Shown: piece by piece, positions 6,317 to 13,414 of the stretch | Layout: each line of letters opens with the position of its first letter | How positions within the stretch are numbered: the first letter of the stretch is position 1 | Source of the DNA: a virus | IMG/VR virus record: IMGVR_UViG_3300025120_000579 | Coordinates: 1-23,268 of that record | DNA: 23,268 nucleotides | Direction: 5' to 3' (one strand) | Position numbers and translations under genes: made by a program | The notes under the pieces: generated by a model | Database searches by the model: none | Told to the model about the DNA's origin: nothing | The model's input: the letters and a program-made list of their open reading frames with translations, nothing else

Positions 6317-6877
6317 ATGAAAAGAAAAATATTAGTAATTGGAGCAGGTGGTATTGGGAGTTTCTTAATACCGCTTTTAGATAAAGTAGAATTGTATAAC
6401 ATAACAGTAGCAGACCCCGATACGGTAGAAACAAAGAATCTACCATATCAAAACTTTAATGTTGATGATGTAAGACAGAATAAAGCAAAGGTCATGTATA
6501 ACAATCATAAGAGTGTTGGGAACTGTAAACCCTATCCTATTCTAACAGAAAAACAGATGCAAGAATATGACTTGGTTATTTGCTGTGTAGACAATTTATC
6601 AGTTAGAAAAACATTATACAACACAACCGTTAAATGGCTTGACCTTAGAGCGCAAGGTAGAAATGCCGCACTTGTGTCGCATAAAGCAGACCCTAAGATG
6701 TATGATATGCTTTTAGCGGGAAAAGATGGTTCATTTAGTTGTCAAGGGGATTCATGGGATGGTTCAAATAAAGGAGTTCATTTTATGCAAGTGGCTATTG
6801 CAGGAATGGGCGCACAATGGACTCAAAGATGGTTTAATGAAGAACAAGTGCAAGAATATATGGTGGTGAACCTATGA
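6317..6877 (+). CDS. Compact E1/ThiF/MoeB-like ubiquitin-activating enzyme
   Basis: A 186-residue Rossmann-fold adenylating enzyme. The nucleotide loop is GAGGIGS (9-15). The E1 signature DPDTVETKNLPYQNF (33-47) gives the Asp pair, Asn41 and Gln45, though the usual Arg before Gln is Tyr. DVRQNKAKV (51-59) supplies Lys56, and DLVICCVDNLSVR (85-97) supplies the conserved Asp92-Asn93 and Arg97. Cys142 in GSFSCQGD is at about the place where ThiF/MoeB enzymes carry a sulfur-handling or catalytic Cys. The paired zinc cysteines of MoeB/ThiF are absent. The family adenylates the C-terminal Gly of a Ubl. I chose ATG 6317 because AAGGAGAG precedes it; upstream extension has no site. The stop overlaps the next start (ATGA). 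Confidence 0.88.
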   Translation: MKRKILVIGAGGIGSFLIPLLDKVELYNITVADPDTVETKNLPYQNFNVDDVRQNKAKVMYNNHKSVGNCKPYPILTEKQMQEYDLVICCVDNLSVRKTLYNTTVKWLDLRAQGRNAALVSHKADPKMYDMLLAGKDGSFSCQGDSWDGSNKGVHFMQVAIAGMGAQWTQRWFNEEQVQEYMVVNL

Positions 6878-7185
6878 GTAAGAAATGGACAAAAGAAAAA
6901 GAATTAGATTTATTAGTTAATTTTTATGAACTAAGTATTGAAGAAGCAAGAGAAAGATTTGATGCCTCCTATAAAACAATAGCAGGTCGATTAGAAAAAC
7001 TATTTGATGACGAATCCGAAGAGGGCGTAGCCCTTCTATTAGATGCTTCTAAGAAGGTTAAGATGCAAAAGAAAGCAGGTAACATAGTAAATGAGAACTT
7101 TACTAGAAGGCAAAGAAGATTGGCTGTGAAAATAAATAAATTACAAAGAAAATTAGACAAACTAAGTGGTGAAAAGAATGAGTAA
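6874..7185 (+). CDS. Small SANT/HTH-like DNA-binding protein
   Basis: A 103-residue protein. The first 45 residues (KKWTKEKELDLLVNFYELSIEEARERFDASYKTIAGRLEKL) match a Myb/SANT or sigma-like helix-turn-helix pattern. The pattern is a Trp-led first helix, a turn around residues 24-28, and a recognition helix with TIAGRLEKL. The second half is basic and helical, ending in a heptad-like run (LAVKINKLQRKLDKL) that could dimerise. It lies between the E1-like and JAMM genes and overlaps both. It may be a regulator or a DNA adaptor. Confidence 0.65.
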   Translation: MSKKWTKEKELDLLVNFYELSIEEARERFDASYKTIAGRLEKLFDDESEEGVALLLDASKKVKMQKKAGNIVNENFTRRQRRLAVKINKLQRKLDKLSGEKNE

Positions 7186-7825
7186 AACTGGCGATTGGGC
7201 ATTAAGTGAAGAAGAGAAAAAAGAATATCATGATGATGGTTATGATAAATTTCTTGAGGAATTACAAATTAATGAAGCACAGAAAGAATTTGAGGCTCTA
7301 GAAAAGGCTAGAGCAAGGGCTGAACAACACATACTAAATGTATGGGTTGAAGAAGGTATGTTAGAATTGAAAAGTATTGGTGTTGATTGGAATAACAGAC
7401 ATACGGTAGATATGACTTCATATAAAGATAAAAGATTCTTTAATGCTATTTGGCATGCTTCAACTGAGATATTACCGGGTCTTGAAGTGCAAGTAGTTAT
7501 TGATGGAAATAATGACTGTTATGTTACAACAGGTTCTTCGGGATATGTAGAATTTGGAATGCAACCACCTGTAGGAATGAAACTTCCTATTAGGTGTTGG
7601 ACTCATACTCATCCATTCGGTAGGGCGTATTTTAGCGGTGTAGATATTAATACTGTTGCTAATTGGCAACTTCTAATGAAAGAAGCCTATGTCTTAGGTG
7701 GGGTAGAGCATTTTGGTCACTGGACACAAAAAGAACCATATGAGTTAGATATCTTTGTTGATAACCAATATGAAGAAACCCAAACATGGTCACATAAATT
7801 AGCAGAGGTTGGTGAAGAAGAATGA
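7178..7825 (+). CDS. JAB/JAMM metalloprotease (deubiquitinase-like)
   Basis: A 215-residue protein with an exact JAMM zinc motif, His-x-His-x7-Ser-x2-Asp, at His143, His145, Ser153 and Asp156 (THTHPFGRAYFSGVD). A preceding strand, GLEVQVVIDGN, may supply the catalytic Glu (Glu103, less certain). JAMM enzymes hydrolyse bonds after the Ubl C-terminal glycine or process Ubl precursors, matching the Gly-Gly-Ser-Glu tail of the protein at 3184. Residues 10-65 are a long charged helix absent from minimal JAB proteins and may position a partner. ATG 7178 is preferred since GGTGA lies five bases before it. The gene overlaps an HTH gene upstream and the GroES-like gene downstream. Phage tail-assembly JAB proteins are the alternative, but no tail gene or NlpC domain is nearby. 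Confidence 0.85.
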   Translation: MSKTGDWALSEEEKKEYHDDGYDKFLEELQINEAQKEFEALEKARARAEQHILNVWVEEGMLELKSIGVDWNNRHTVDMTSYKDKRFFNAIWHASTEILPGLEVQVVIDGNNDCYVTTGSSGYVEFGMQPPVGMKLPIRCWTHTHPFGRAYFSGVDINTVANWQLLMKEAYVLGGVEHFGHWTQKEPYELDIFVDNQYEETQTWSHKLAEVGEEE

Positions 7826-8040
7826 AAGCAGTAGGAGATTATGCATGTATTGAGATTGAAAACACTATCACTAGTAGTGGTATTCAAGTAAAGAACGACG
7901 GCATTGGGGTTTGTTTATCTTGCCCTTCTAAACCTAACTTAGTAGATTGTCAAGTTTTATTTGATATAAATCAAAAGTTTCATGAGCATGAAAATATGAT
8001 TTTTATTGATAGTAAGTTTATCATGGGGATAGTAGAATGA
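7822..8040 (+). CDS. GroES-like co-chaperonin
   Basis: A 72-residue protein with the Cpn10 pattern. MKAVGDYACIEIE aligns with the first GroES strand. TITSSGIQVKND resembles a shortened mobile loop ending in the Gly-Ile pair that docks into GroEL. QVLFDINQKFHEHENMIFIDSKFIMGIVE matches the GroES C-terminal strands that end '(I)LAIVE'. It is shorter than bacterial GroES (about 95), lacking much of the middle. The chaperonin gene begins 209 bases after its end, a strong contextual argument. GGTGAAG precedes the ATG, which overlaps the JAMM gene stop. The cysteines at 33 and 36 (CLSC... spacing) are unusual for GroES. Confidence 0.65.
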   Translation: MKAVGDYACIEIENTITSSGIQVKNDGIGVCLSCPSKPNLVDCQVLFDINQKFHEHENMIFIDSKFIMGIVE

Positions 8041-8252
8041 ACGATATAGAGTTATACGAAGACATTTTGTTACGAATGATTGATGTGACTGAAAATGGAG
8101 ACTTGTTTAGAGAAGATATGGATGATAGGCTTTTGATTGGGGAACTAGAGGTTCTGTTAAAGATGGTTAAAATGCTATTACAAACAATACCCGAAAAGAA
8201 ACAAGCATATGATTTGTGGAGAGGAATCCAAACAAGGTTGGTGGAAGAATGA
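8037..8252 (+). CDS. Small helical protein between GroES- and GroEL-like genes
   Basis: A 71-residue acidic protein that should be nearly all helical (DIELYEDILLRMIDVTENG, then LLIGELEVLLKMVKMLLQTI). No motif or family is recognised. Its start overlaps the GroES-like stop and its stop overlaps the chaperonin start (ATGA on both sides). It is therefore likely translated with the chaperonin pair and may be an accessory subunit. Confidence 0.6.
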   Translation: MNDIELYEDILLRMIDVTENGDLFREDMDDRLLIGELEVLLKMVKMLLQTIPEKKQAYDLWRGIQTRLVEE

Positions 8253-9745
8253 TATTGAATGGTAAAGAAGTTAAACAAAAATTATTAGAAGGAATTAATA
8301 TTGTAGCAAATACAGTAAGTCCCACTTTGGGGCCACAGGCAAAAACAGTAATTCTACAGGGAAATCCCCCTGTAATAATTAATGACGGCGTTACTATCAC
8401 TAAGCATATTTCTAGTGCTGACCCTTATGTTCAAATGGGAATACAACTAGTTCAAAATCTAGCAAGTAAAGCCCAAGAAGGAAGCGGTGATGGAACTACT
8501 ACTGCTTGTATTCTTGCTCAAGCGTTATGTCAAAATATGCCGGAAGACAATAAAATTAAACCACATGAGTTTAATTCTCTTTTAGATTACTTGAAGGAAG
8601 AAGCGGTAAATTATTTTGATGCTATTTCTACTAAAGTAGAGAACGAGGATATTCTAAATGTGGCCACTATTGCTGCTAACAACGACAAACAATTGGGTCA
8701 ACTAATACAAGAAGCACTAAATGAAGTTGGTAGAGATGGAATAGTGACAGTGGAAGAATCTAACAACTATCAAACGAATCTTATTCTTAGGGAAGGTATG
8801 GAGATTACTGAGGGCTATTTGAGCCACTTGATGTGTAATACTGATTCGGGTAGAGTAGAATTCAATAACCCGTTAATATTTATGTCTAACATTCCATTTA
8901 GGAATTTCAAAGATATTATTCCTCTTTTGGAATATTCTTCGCAGAAATCACAACCTCTACTCATATTCTGTAAAGGGATGGAAGGTTCAGCGATGAATAA
9001 TTTAATTATGAATTTGATTAATCAAACAGTACAATGTGCTGTTGTTCTTGCTCCTAATTTCGGTGATGCCCAAATAGATGAATTGGGTGACATGCAATCA
9101 ATGATTGGTGGAAGAGTATTTAATCACGAAAGCAAAGACGACCCTGCTTCATTTACAGAACTTGATTTAGGGACTTGTAACAAAGTTATAATCACTAAAG
9201 AAACAACTACCTTTATTGGCGGAGATGGAGAAACTGAAGAAAGAATTAATTCCCTCAAGGGAGCATTAGAAGATATGAAAGGACATGATGCTTCTAGGCT
9301 CAAAGCAAGAATTGCTAGGTTAAAGGGAGGAGTTGCCACTATTCAAGTCGGAGCCTCTTCGTCTATTGAAATGAGAGAGAAGAAAGAAAGATTAGATGAT
9401 GCTCTTAATGCTACTAAAGCAGCATTAGAGGAAGGTATTGTAGTAGGGGGAGGTATGCCTTTCATCAATTTTGCTAATGAATTTAAAAGTAAGATACCAC
9501 AATGGTTCTATGAATCTCTTCTACAACCATGTAGACAATTACACTTCAATAGCGGCCATCATCCTGTAGGTATAGAAGAATGGAAGGGTGATATGGGATT
9601 TAATGCTTTGACTGATGTTGTTGAGGATTTGGCCGAAGCCGGAGTCTATGACCCTGTTAAGGTAACTAAGAATAGTTTCTTAGCCGCTATGTCAATAGCG
9701 CAATTGTTTTATTCTACAGAAGTTGCGGTTTTATTGGAGGATTAA
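8249..9745 (+). CDS. groL: Group I chaperonin (GroEL/HSP60 family)
   Basis: A 498-residue protein that aligns through its length with GroEL. The ATP site has TLGPQAKTVIL (26-36), NDGVTITKHI with Asp46, and GDGTTT (80-85). The C-terminal equatorial part has KKERLDDALNATKAALEEGIVVGGG, containing the GroEL Asp398 equivalent near residue 384. The end, DPVKVTKNSFLAAMSIAQLFYSTEVAVLLED, matches the GroEL C-terminus but lacks the GGM tail. The apical domain (about 170-340) is more diverged and slightly shortened. Group I chaperonins form double rings that fold proteins with GroES. This is not the archaeal thermosome family, an unusual choice for an archaeal-type virus. ATG 8249 follows GGTGG; a GTG at 8216 is unlikely. 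Confidence 0.93.
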   Translation: MILNGKEVKQKLLEGINIVANTVSPTLGPQAKTVILQGNPPVIINDGVTITKHISSADPYVQMGIQLVQNLASKAQEGSGDGTTTACILAQALCQNMPEDNKIKPHEFNSLLDYLKEEAVNYFDAISTKVENEDILNVATIAANNDKQLGQLIQEALNEVGRDGIVTVEESNNYQTNLILREGMEITEGYLSHLMCNTDSGRVEFNNPLIFMSNIPFRNFKDIIPLLEYSSQKSQPLLIFCKGMEGSAMNNLIMNLINQTVQCAVVLAPNFGDAQIDELGDMQSMIGGRVFNHESKDDPASFTELDLGTCNKVIITKETTTFIGGDGETEERINSLKGALEDMKGHDASRLKARIARLKGGVATIQVGASSSIEMREKKERLDDALNATKAALEEGIVVGGGMPFINFANEFKSKIPQWFYESLLQPCRQLHFNSGHHPVGIEEWKGDMGFNALTDVVEDLAEAGVYDPVKVTKNSFLAAMSIAQLFYSTEVAVLLED

Positions 9746-9746
9746 T

Positions 9747-9839
9747 ATGAAATGCCCGACCTGTTGGAGAACGATGTCTCCCTATTATTCTAGGAGATAT
9801 AATAAATGTAAAGTATGTTTAGAGGGTGAAGAAAAATGA
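9747..9839 (+). CDS. 30-residue zinc-ribbon peptide
   Basis: Starts at ATG one base after the chaperonin stop, with TTGGAGG nine bases upstream. It contains Cys3-Pro-Thr-Cys6 and Cys21-Lys-Val-Cys24, with Arg/Tyr-rich spacer residues. Its stop overlaps the next start (ATGA). The two CxxC pairs with 14 residues between them are the minimum for a zinc ribbon. Function is unknown. Confidence 0.6.
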   Translation: MKCPTCWRTMSPYYSRRYNKCKVCLEGEEK

Positions 9840-10102
9840 TTCAGTGGATTTTAAGAAAACTAATCTATCTTACAGGAGTAGTCTATGTGATTCTAGATAG
9901 TTTCGCTAAACATGAGAACACGGATGAAATACTAGGAATAAAGATTGATGATGAATTTCAAACTATGTCTAGAAAACAACTATGTTCTTACATAGAGTTG
10001 CGATTCGGAATACCACAAGATTCGTTTTGGAGCCTACAGTCTACACAAAAGATTAGACTTTGTTGTGAAATCCTAAGAAAGAATAAGGTAGGAGGAAAAT
10101 AA
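9836..10102 (+). CDS. Small protein with N-terminal hydrophobic segment
   Basis: An 88-residue protein. Residues 4-21 (WILRKLIYLTGVVYVILD) could be a membrane anchor or signal-like helix. The rest is soluble and includes QTMSRKQLCSYIELRFGIPQDS, resembling a small SAP/HeH-like helix-extended-helix module, followed by a final helix with two cysteines. No function is assigned. ATG overlaps the preceding mini-ribbon gene and a GGGTGA site lies upstream. Confidence 0.6.
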   Translation: MIQWILRKLIYLTGVVYVILDSFAKHENTDEILGIKIDDEFQTMSRKQLCSYIELRFGIPQDSFWSLQSTQKIRLCCEILRKNKVGGK

Positions 10103-10103
10103 T

Positions 10104-10502
10104 ATGGTTAAGAAAGCAGTAACAGTAACACTACCTGCGCCACATAAAGCACAAATCAAATGTCCTATTTGTAAAGGAAACAAATGTGTTGTTTGTAATA
10201 TGACTGGTTCTCTAAAAATAGATGTAGCACCAAAAATACCAATACAAAGAGCGCACATTGTAAAATATGTTGTTGATAATATTCATGATATTTCGGGTGA
10301 GATAACTAGAATGTATGGATTAGTTCCCGAAATCAACACACAAGAAGTGATTATAGTGAATGAAGGTCAGTATGAAGTAGTACAAATATCATCTTTAGGC
10401 GGAGCCTGTTGGGTAGTAAATAGGTTGGACTCCCTTGAAACTCCAAGATATTTTACTTCAAGAAAAGAATTAGATAAATTCAAACAGGGGTGGATGAATT
10501 GA
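10104..10502 (+). CDS. Hypothetical zinc-finger protein
   Basis: A 132-residue protein with CPICKGNKCVVC near residues 20-31, two CxxC pairs separated by only four residues, like a zinc knuckle or DnaJ-type CxxCxGN repeat. The following 100 residues are mixed strand and helix (EVIIVNEGQYEVVQISSLGG ... CWVVNRL), ending in a helix. GGAGG lies eight bases before the ATG. I do not recognise the family. The end overlaps the next gene. Confidence 0.65.
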   Translation: MVKKAVTVTLPAPHKAQIKCPICKGNKCVVCNMTGSLKIDVAPKIPIQRAHIVKYVVDNIHDISGEITRMYGLVPEINTQEVIIVNEGQYEVVQISSLGGACWVVNRLDSLETPRYFTSRKELDKFKQGWMN

Positions 10503-10699
10503 GCGACACCTTAGAAAAAATAGGCTCTATCATTAGAAATGAAAAGATAGAATATGTTGTCAAAAAAGGCAGATGGACTATTTATGACATTATAGACATA
10601 AGACAATTTGAAAATGACAAACCCTCGATAAGGGGAGTTCGTCTTAATAGAGACGAGGCTAAATTATTATTAGAAATACTAAGGAGAGAATTAGAATGA
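10499..10699 (+). CDS. Small hypothetical protein, TTG start
   Basis: About 66 residues if translation starts at TTG 10499, which overlaps the preceding TGA; GGTGG lies five bases before it. GTG 10490 is an alternative three residues upstream. The protein has a beta-like centre (KIEYVVKKGRWTIYDIID) and a C-terminal helix (NRDEAKLLLEILRREL), resembling a small strand-strand-helix fold of transcription-related phage proteins. The family is unknown. Its stop overlaps the next ATG. Confidence 0.6.
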   Translation: MSDTLEKIGSIIRNEKIEYVVKKGRWTIYDIIDIRQFENDKPSIRGVRLNRDEAKLLLEILRRELE

Positions 10700-10977
10700 C
10701 AGAAAGAGAAATACACAAAAGACTGAGTGAGACTCAAGCCAAGAAAAGCGTTCGTAAAGCCAATAATAGCCGACAATATGCCCACGGAGCATTGCCGAAA
10801 TTTATAGGCTGTTCGAGTAAAATAGTAGATTTATTTGCTAAATATGTAGAACAAGAAATGAAAGTACCTGCGGGTGGCGGTAGAGGATGTAGAGTTAAAG
10901 ATACTCATATAGAGTTATGTTATGGTAAGTTCTATCAAGCCATGAGAGAATTTATGGATGGTGAAGGAAATGAATAA
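10696..10977 (+). CDS. Small basic hypothetical protein
   Basis: A 93-residue protein with a basic, helical N-terminus (HKRLSETQAKKSVRKANNSRQ). A glycine-rich loop, VPAGGGRGCRVKD, occurs at about residues 55-67, and the protein ends in a helix. The glycine loop does not match a Walker A motif (no GK[ST]). GGAGAG precedes the ATG, and the start overlaps the preceding stop. The role is unknown; nucleic-acid contact through the basic region is possible. Confidence 0.6.
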   Translation: MTEREIHKRLSETQAKKSVRKANNSRQYAHGALPKFIGCSSKIVDLFAKYVEQEMKVPAGGGRGCRVKDTHIELCYGKFYQAMREFMDGEGNE

Positions 10978-11326
10978 GTTATATTTGATAACCACTAATG
11001 ATAAGAAATTTCATGAATGGGCTAAGAAAGTAAAGAAAACACTAAAAGGCCAAGACATAGCGACAGATGCCTTTAATCAAGCATACGGAGAAGTCTCAGG
11101 CGGTAACTATTTGGTTAGGGCTTCCTTTGTTTGTTATTGGGAGATATATACTAATAATGATTTAGCAAGACTAGCACCTGCTATTACTCAAGCAACCATG
11201 ATTCATATGTTACATAGGTTTGCTGAACAGAATAAAATAGAAGAGGCGCAAGTGGTCGAACAGTTGATAGGAAACTTTGTTAGACTATTGGTTAATTTAG
11301 ATGGTGAACCTAATGAAGAAGAGTGA
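10970..11326 (+). CDS. Hypothetical protein
   Basis: A 118-residue, mainly helical protein beginning MNKLYLITTNDKKFHEW. A central segment (NYLVRASFVCYWEIYTNNDLARLAPAITQATMIHMLHRFAEQ) is aromatic and probably buried. ATG 10970 is chosen because GGTGAAGG lies just upstream; a GTG at 10958 is less likely. It overlaps genes on both sides. No family or catalytic motif is recognised. Confidence 0.6.
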   Translation: MNKLYLITTNDKKFHEWAKKVKKTLKGQDIATDAFNQAYGEVSGGNYLVRASFVCYWEIYTNNDLARLAPAITQATMIHMLHRFAEQNKIEEAQVVEQLIGNFVRLLVNLDGEPNEEE

Positions 11327-11483
11327 ATGGGTTTACTTAGCAAACGCTATGTGGACATACTCGGAACAAAATGAAGGTGAAATATCACGCCTTCTAAAAG
11401 AAGTGGTATTAAAAATAAATAAAAATATGGAAGTGATTATGGATGACATGGGAAACGATGAGCCGAATGTTAGAATCAAATGA
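11313..11483 (+). CDS. 56-residue hypothetical protein
   Basis: Starts at ATG 11313 with GGTGA five bases upstream, inside the previous gene, and runs 41 bases into the ligase gene. It is helical (SEWVYLANAMWTYSEQNEGEISRLLKEVVLKINKNM) with an acidic tail. The ribosome site and the overlapping layout support it; no function is seen. The alternative ATG 11301 directly precedes the ribosome site and is less likely. Confidence 0.5.
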   Translation: MKKSEWVYLANAMWTYSEQNEGEISRLLKEVVLKINKNMEVIMDDMGNDEPNVRIK

Positions 11484-12975
11484 TTCTATTGTACAGACGC
11501 AACAAATAAATGGAATAGTTAGAAGCCTAAAGAACACTACTTTAGTACCAAAGAGAGTATTACTAATTCTAGATAAAGATAATCTACCAAGTAATAATAT
11601 TGGTTTATCTAGAGCAAAGAAATGGTTAGCAAAAATCTTTCAAGTGTTTGAGAGTGAGATTGATGGTCTTTATGCCGCACATAATTGTTTAGGTTCTGCT
11701 GTTTATCATTTAGAAGCATCAGCAGAATGTAAGAAGCAATACTCATTGAAACAGACTTATCAACTATTAAGTATGGACACAGGTAAAATAGATTCTTCAG
11801 CGTTCAAACTAATGGAAGAAATGCTACCTAATATGTCTGCTAATGCTAGACAATGGTTTGTCAGATACTGGATTAGGAAACCTAGAAACGGCATCAATGA
11901 AGGAATAGTAACTAAAATAGTGTCTAAATATTACAACAAACCACTCAAAGATGTAAAAAAACATTTGAACTTTAATGATTTAGAAATAGTAGTAAACCAT
12001 TATACGATTTCGGCAAACCCTATGTGTAATTTAACACACGGCAAATTTGTAAAACCAATGTTAGCCAAAGAAGTCCCTATGAATAAGTGGCCGGAGAATA
12101 AGATTGTAGATTACAAGTATGATGGTAACAGGTATCAAATACACAAAGAAGGGGCTAATGTAATTATCTTTAATCGTAAAGGTTCTATTGTTACGCCACA
12201 GTTTCAAGATGTTGTAGAAACAGTTAGAGAATATGATACAGATTGTATTCTTGATGGTGAAATATATCCGATTAAAGACGACGGTTCACCTGCTGAACAT
12301 AAGTTAATGGGAACAAGAGTTCATTCTAAAGACCATGCGGAAGCAAGAGAGAAAGTTAAAGTCAAGTGGGTTATATTTGATTGCCTCAAGATGGGAGATA
12401 AGACTATTATGGATTTAGAGTATCTTACTAGATTACAATATATGAGAAAATTACCCGACCAAGCACACAGAATGGAAATTGGTGGTGATGTTATAGCATT
12501 CTATAATAGAGCCATTAACGATGGTTTTGAGGGCATTATTATCAAAGATACTACCCTACCCTATGAAGCAGGTAAAAGAAGCGCAGGGTGGGCTAAATAC
12601 AAGCCTCCTAGAATAAATCTAGATGTGGTTATTGTTAAGGCTAAATACGGTCAAGGTAATAGGTCAAATGTGTTTGGAACCTTTGAGATAGCAGTTAAGA
12701 ACGATACTGAATTTGTTTCAGTTGGTAGCGTCGGTTCAGGATTTACTGATGAAGAATTAATTAGACTAACCAATACTCTAAGAAGGAATGTGGTTAGTTT
12801 TGAGAACAAAACATTCGAGTTCGCCCCTAGTGTAATATTAGAGGTTACTGCTGATTTGGTGTCAAGGGATGATAATAATAATTTGGGATTGAGATTTCCA
12901 AGATGTGTTAGGATTAGAGATGATAAATTTGTTGCTGATATTAATACTTTAGATGATGTGGAGGCATTAGAATGA
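11443..12975 (+). CDS. lig: ATP-dependent DNA ligase
   Basis: A 510-residue protein with all nucleotidyltransferase motifs. Motif I is KYDGNR with the adenylated Lys225. Motif III is DCILDGEIYP around Glu273, and IIIa is VKWVIFDCL (308-315). Motif IV is EGIIIKD (363-369) and motif V GWAKYKP (382-388). The OB-domain motif VI is LRFPRCVRIRDDK (483-495). Residues 1-200 form the helical DNA-binding domain of archaeal/eukaryotic ligase I types. The enzyme seals nicks in DNA, here probably joining Okazaki fragments with the clamp and polymerase encoded nearby. Starts at ATG 11443, 11458 and 11467 are all possible; none has a strong ribosome site. The stop overlaps the next start. Confidence 0.95.
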   Translation: MTWETMSRMLESNDSIVQTQQINGIVRSLKNTTLVPKRVLLILDKDNLPSNNIGLSRAKKWLAKIFQVFESEIDGLYAAHNCLGSAVYHLEASAECKKQYSLKQTYQLLSMDTGKIDSSAFKLMEEMLPNMSANARQWFVRYWIRKPRNGINEGIVTKIVSKYYNKPLKDVKKHLNFNDLEIVVNHYTISANPMCNLTHGKFVKPMLAKEVPMNKWPENKIVDYKYDGNRYQIHKEGANVIIFNRKGSIVTPQFQDVVETVREYDTDCILDGEIYPIKDDGSPAEHKLMGTRVHSKDHAEAREKVKVKWVIFDCLKMGDKTIMDLEYLTRLQYMRKLPDQAHRMEIGGDVIAFYNRAINDGFEGIIIKDTTLPYEAGKRSAGWAKYKPPRINLDVVIVKAKYGQGNRSNVFGTFEIAVKNDTEFVSVGSVGSGFTDEELIRLTNTLRRNVVSFENKTFEFAPSVILEVTADLVSRDDNNNLGLRFPRCVRIRDDKFVADINTLDDVEALE

Positions 12976-13409
12976 TAGAAGTGGGAGATATGACAATAAT
13001 AGGAACGACTACTTATCGCTGCATTAGAATAGATAATGATGATAATGTTTTCTTAAAAAACATTCTGCATGATAAAGGCAGAGCATTAGTGTATAAAAGA
13101 GATTTATGCCCCTATATAGAAAATAATTTATTAGTAGTTCCGGAACAACCTAAAAAGAAAAGAATGACAACTAGAGTGAACATTTCAAAGGTTGTCAAAG
13201 AAAGTACCAACTTAGTTGTTTCTAATACCGCCAAAAGATTTCTAGTAGAATGGGTTGATACTGCTATTGCCAATTTGATTGCTAATGCTGAGGAAAATGC
13301 CGCACTTCGTGGAAAGCAAAAAATAACTGCTGCTGATTTGTTTTGGTTAGAAACAAACAACCTTCCTTCGGGTCATTGGAAAGACAATGAAGTATTCTTT
13401 AAGGAGTGA
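12972..13409 (+). CDS. Protein with C-terminal archaeal histone fold
   Basis: A 145-residue protein in two parts. Residues 1-60 look like a small beta domain (VGDMTIIGTTTYRCIRID ... VFLKNIL), SH3/KOW-like in appearance. After a Lys-rich linker (PKKKRMTTR) comes a histone fold. It has a short helix VNISKVVKE, then the loop and long helix VSNTAKRFLVEWVDTAIAN continuing LIANAEENAALRGK, and the last loop-helix QKITAADLFWLE. The 'N..A......A..rgkqkITaaDl' pattern matches archaeal histones. Histone-fold proteins wrap DNA or dimerise in TAF/NF-Y-like regulators. The fusion to an N-terminal domain differs from the usual 65-70-residue archaeal histone. The start overlaps the ligase stop (ATGA). Confidence 0.75.
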   Translation: MIEVGDMTIIGTTTYRCIRIDNDDNVFLKNILHDKGRALVYKRDLCPYIENNLLVVPEQPKKKRMTTRVNISKVVKESTNLVVSNTAKRFLVEWVDTAIANLIANAEENAALRGKQKITAADLFWLETNNLPSGHWKDNEVFFKE

Positions 13410-13414
13410 ATATA

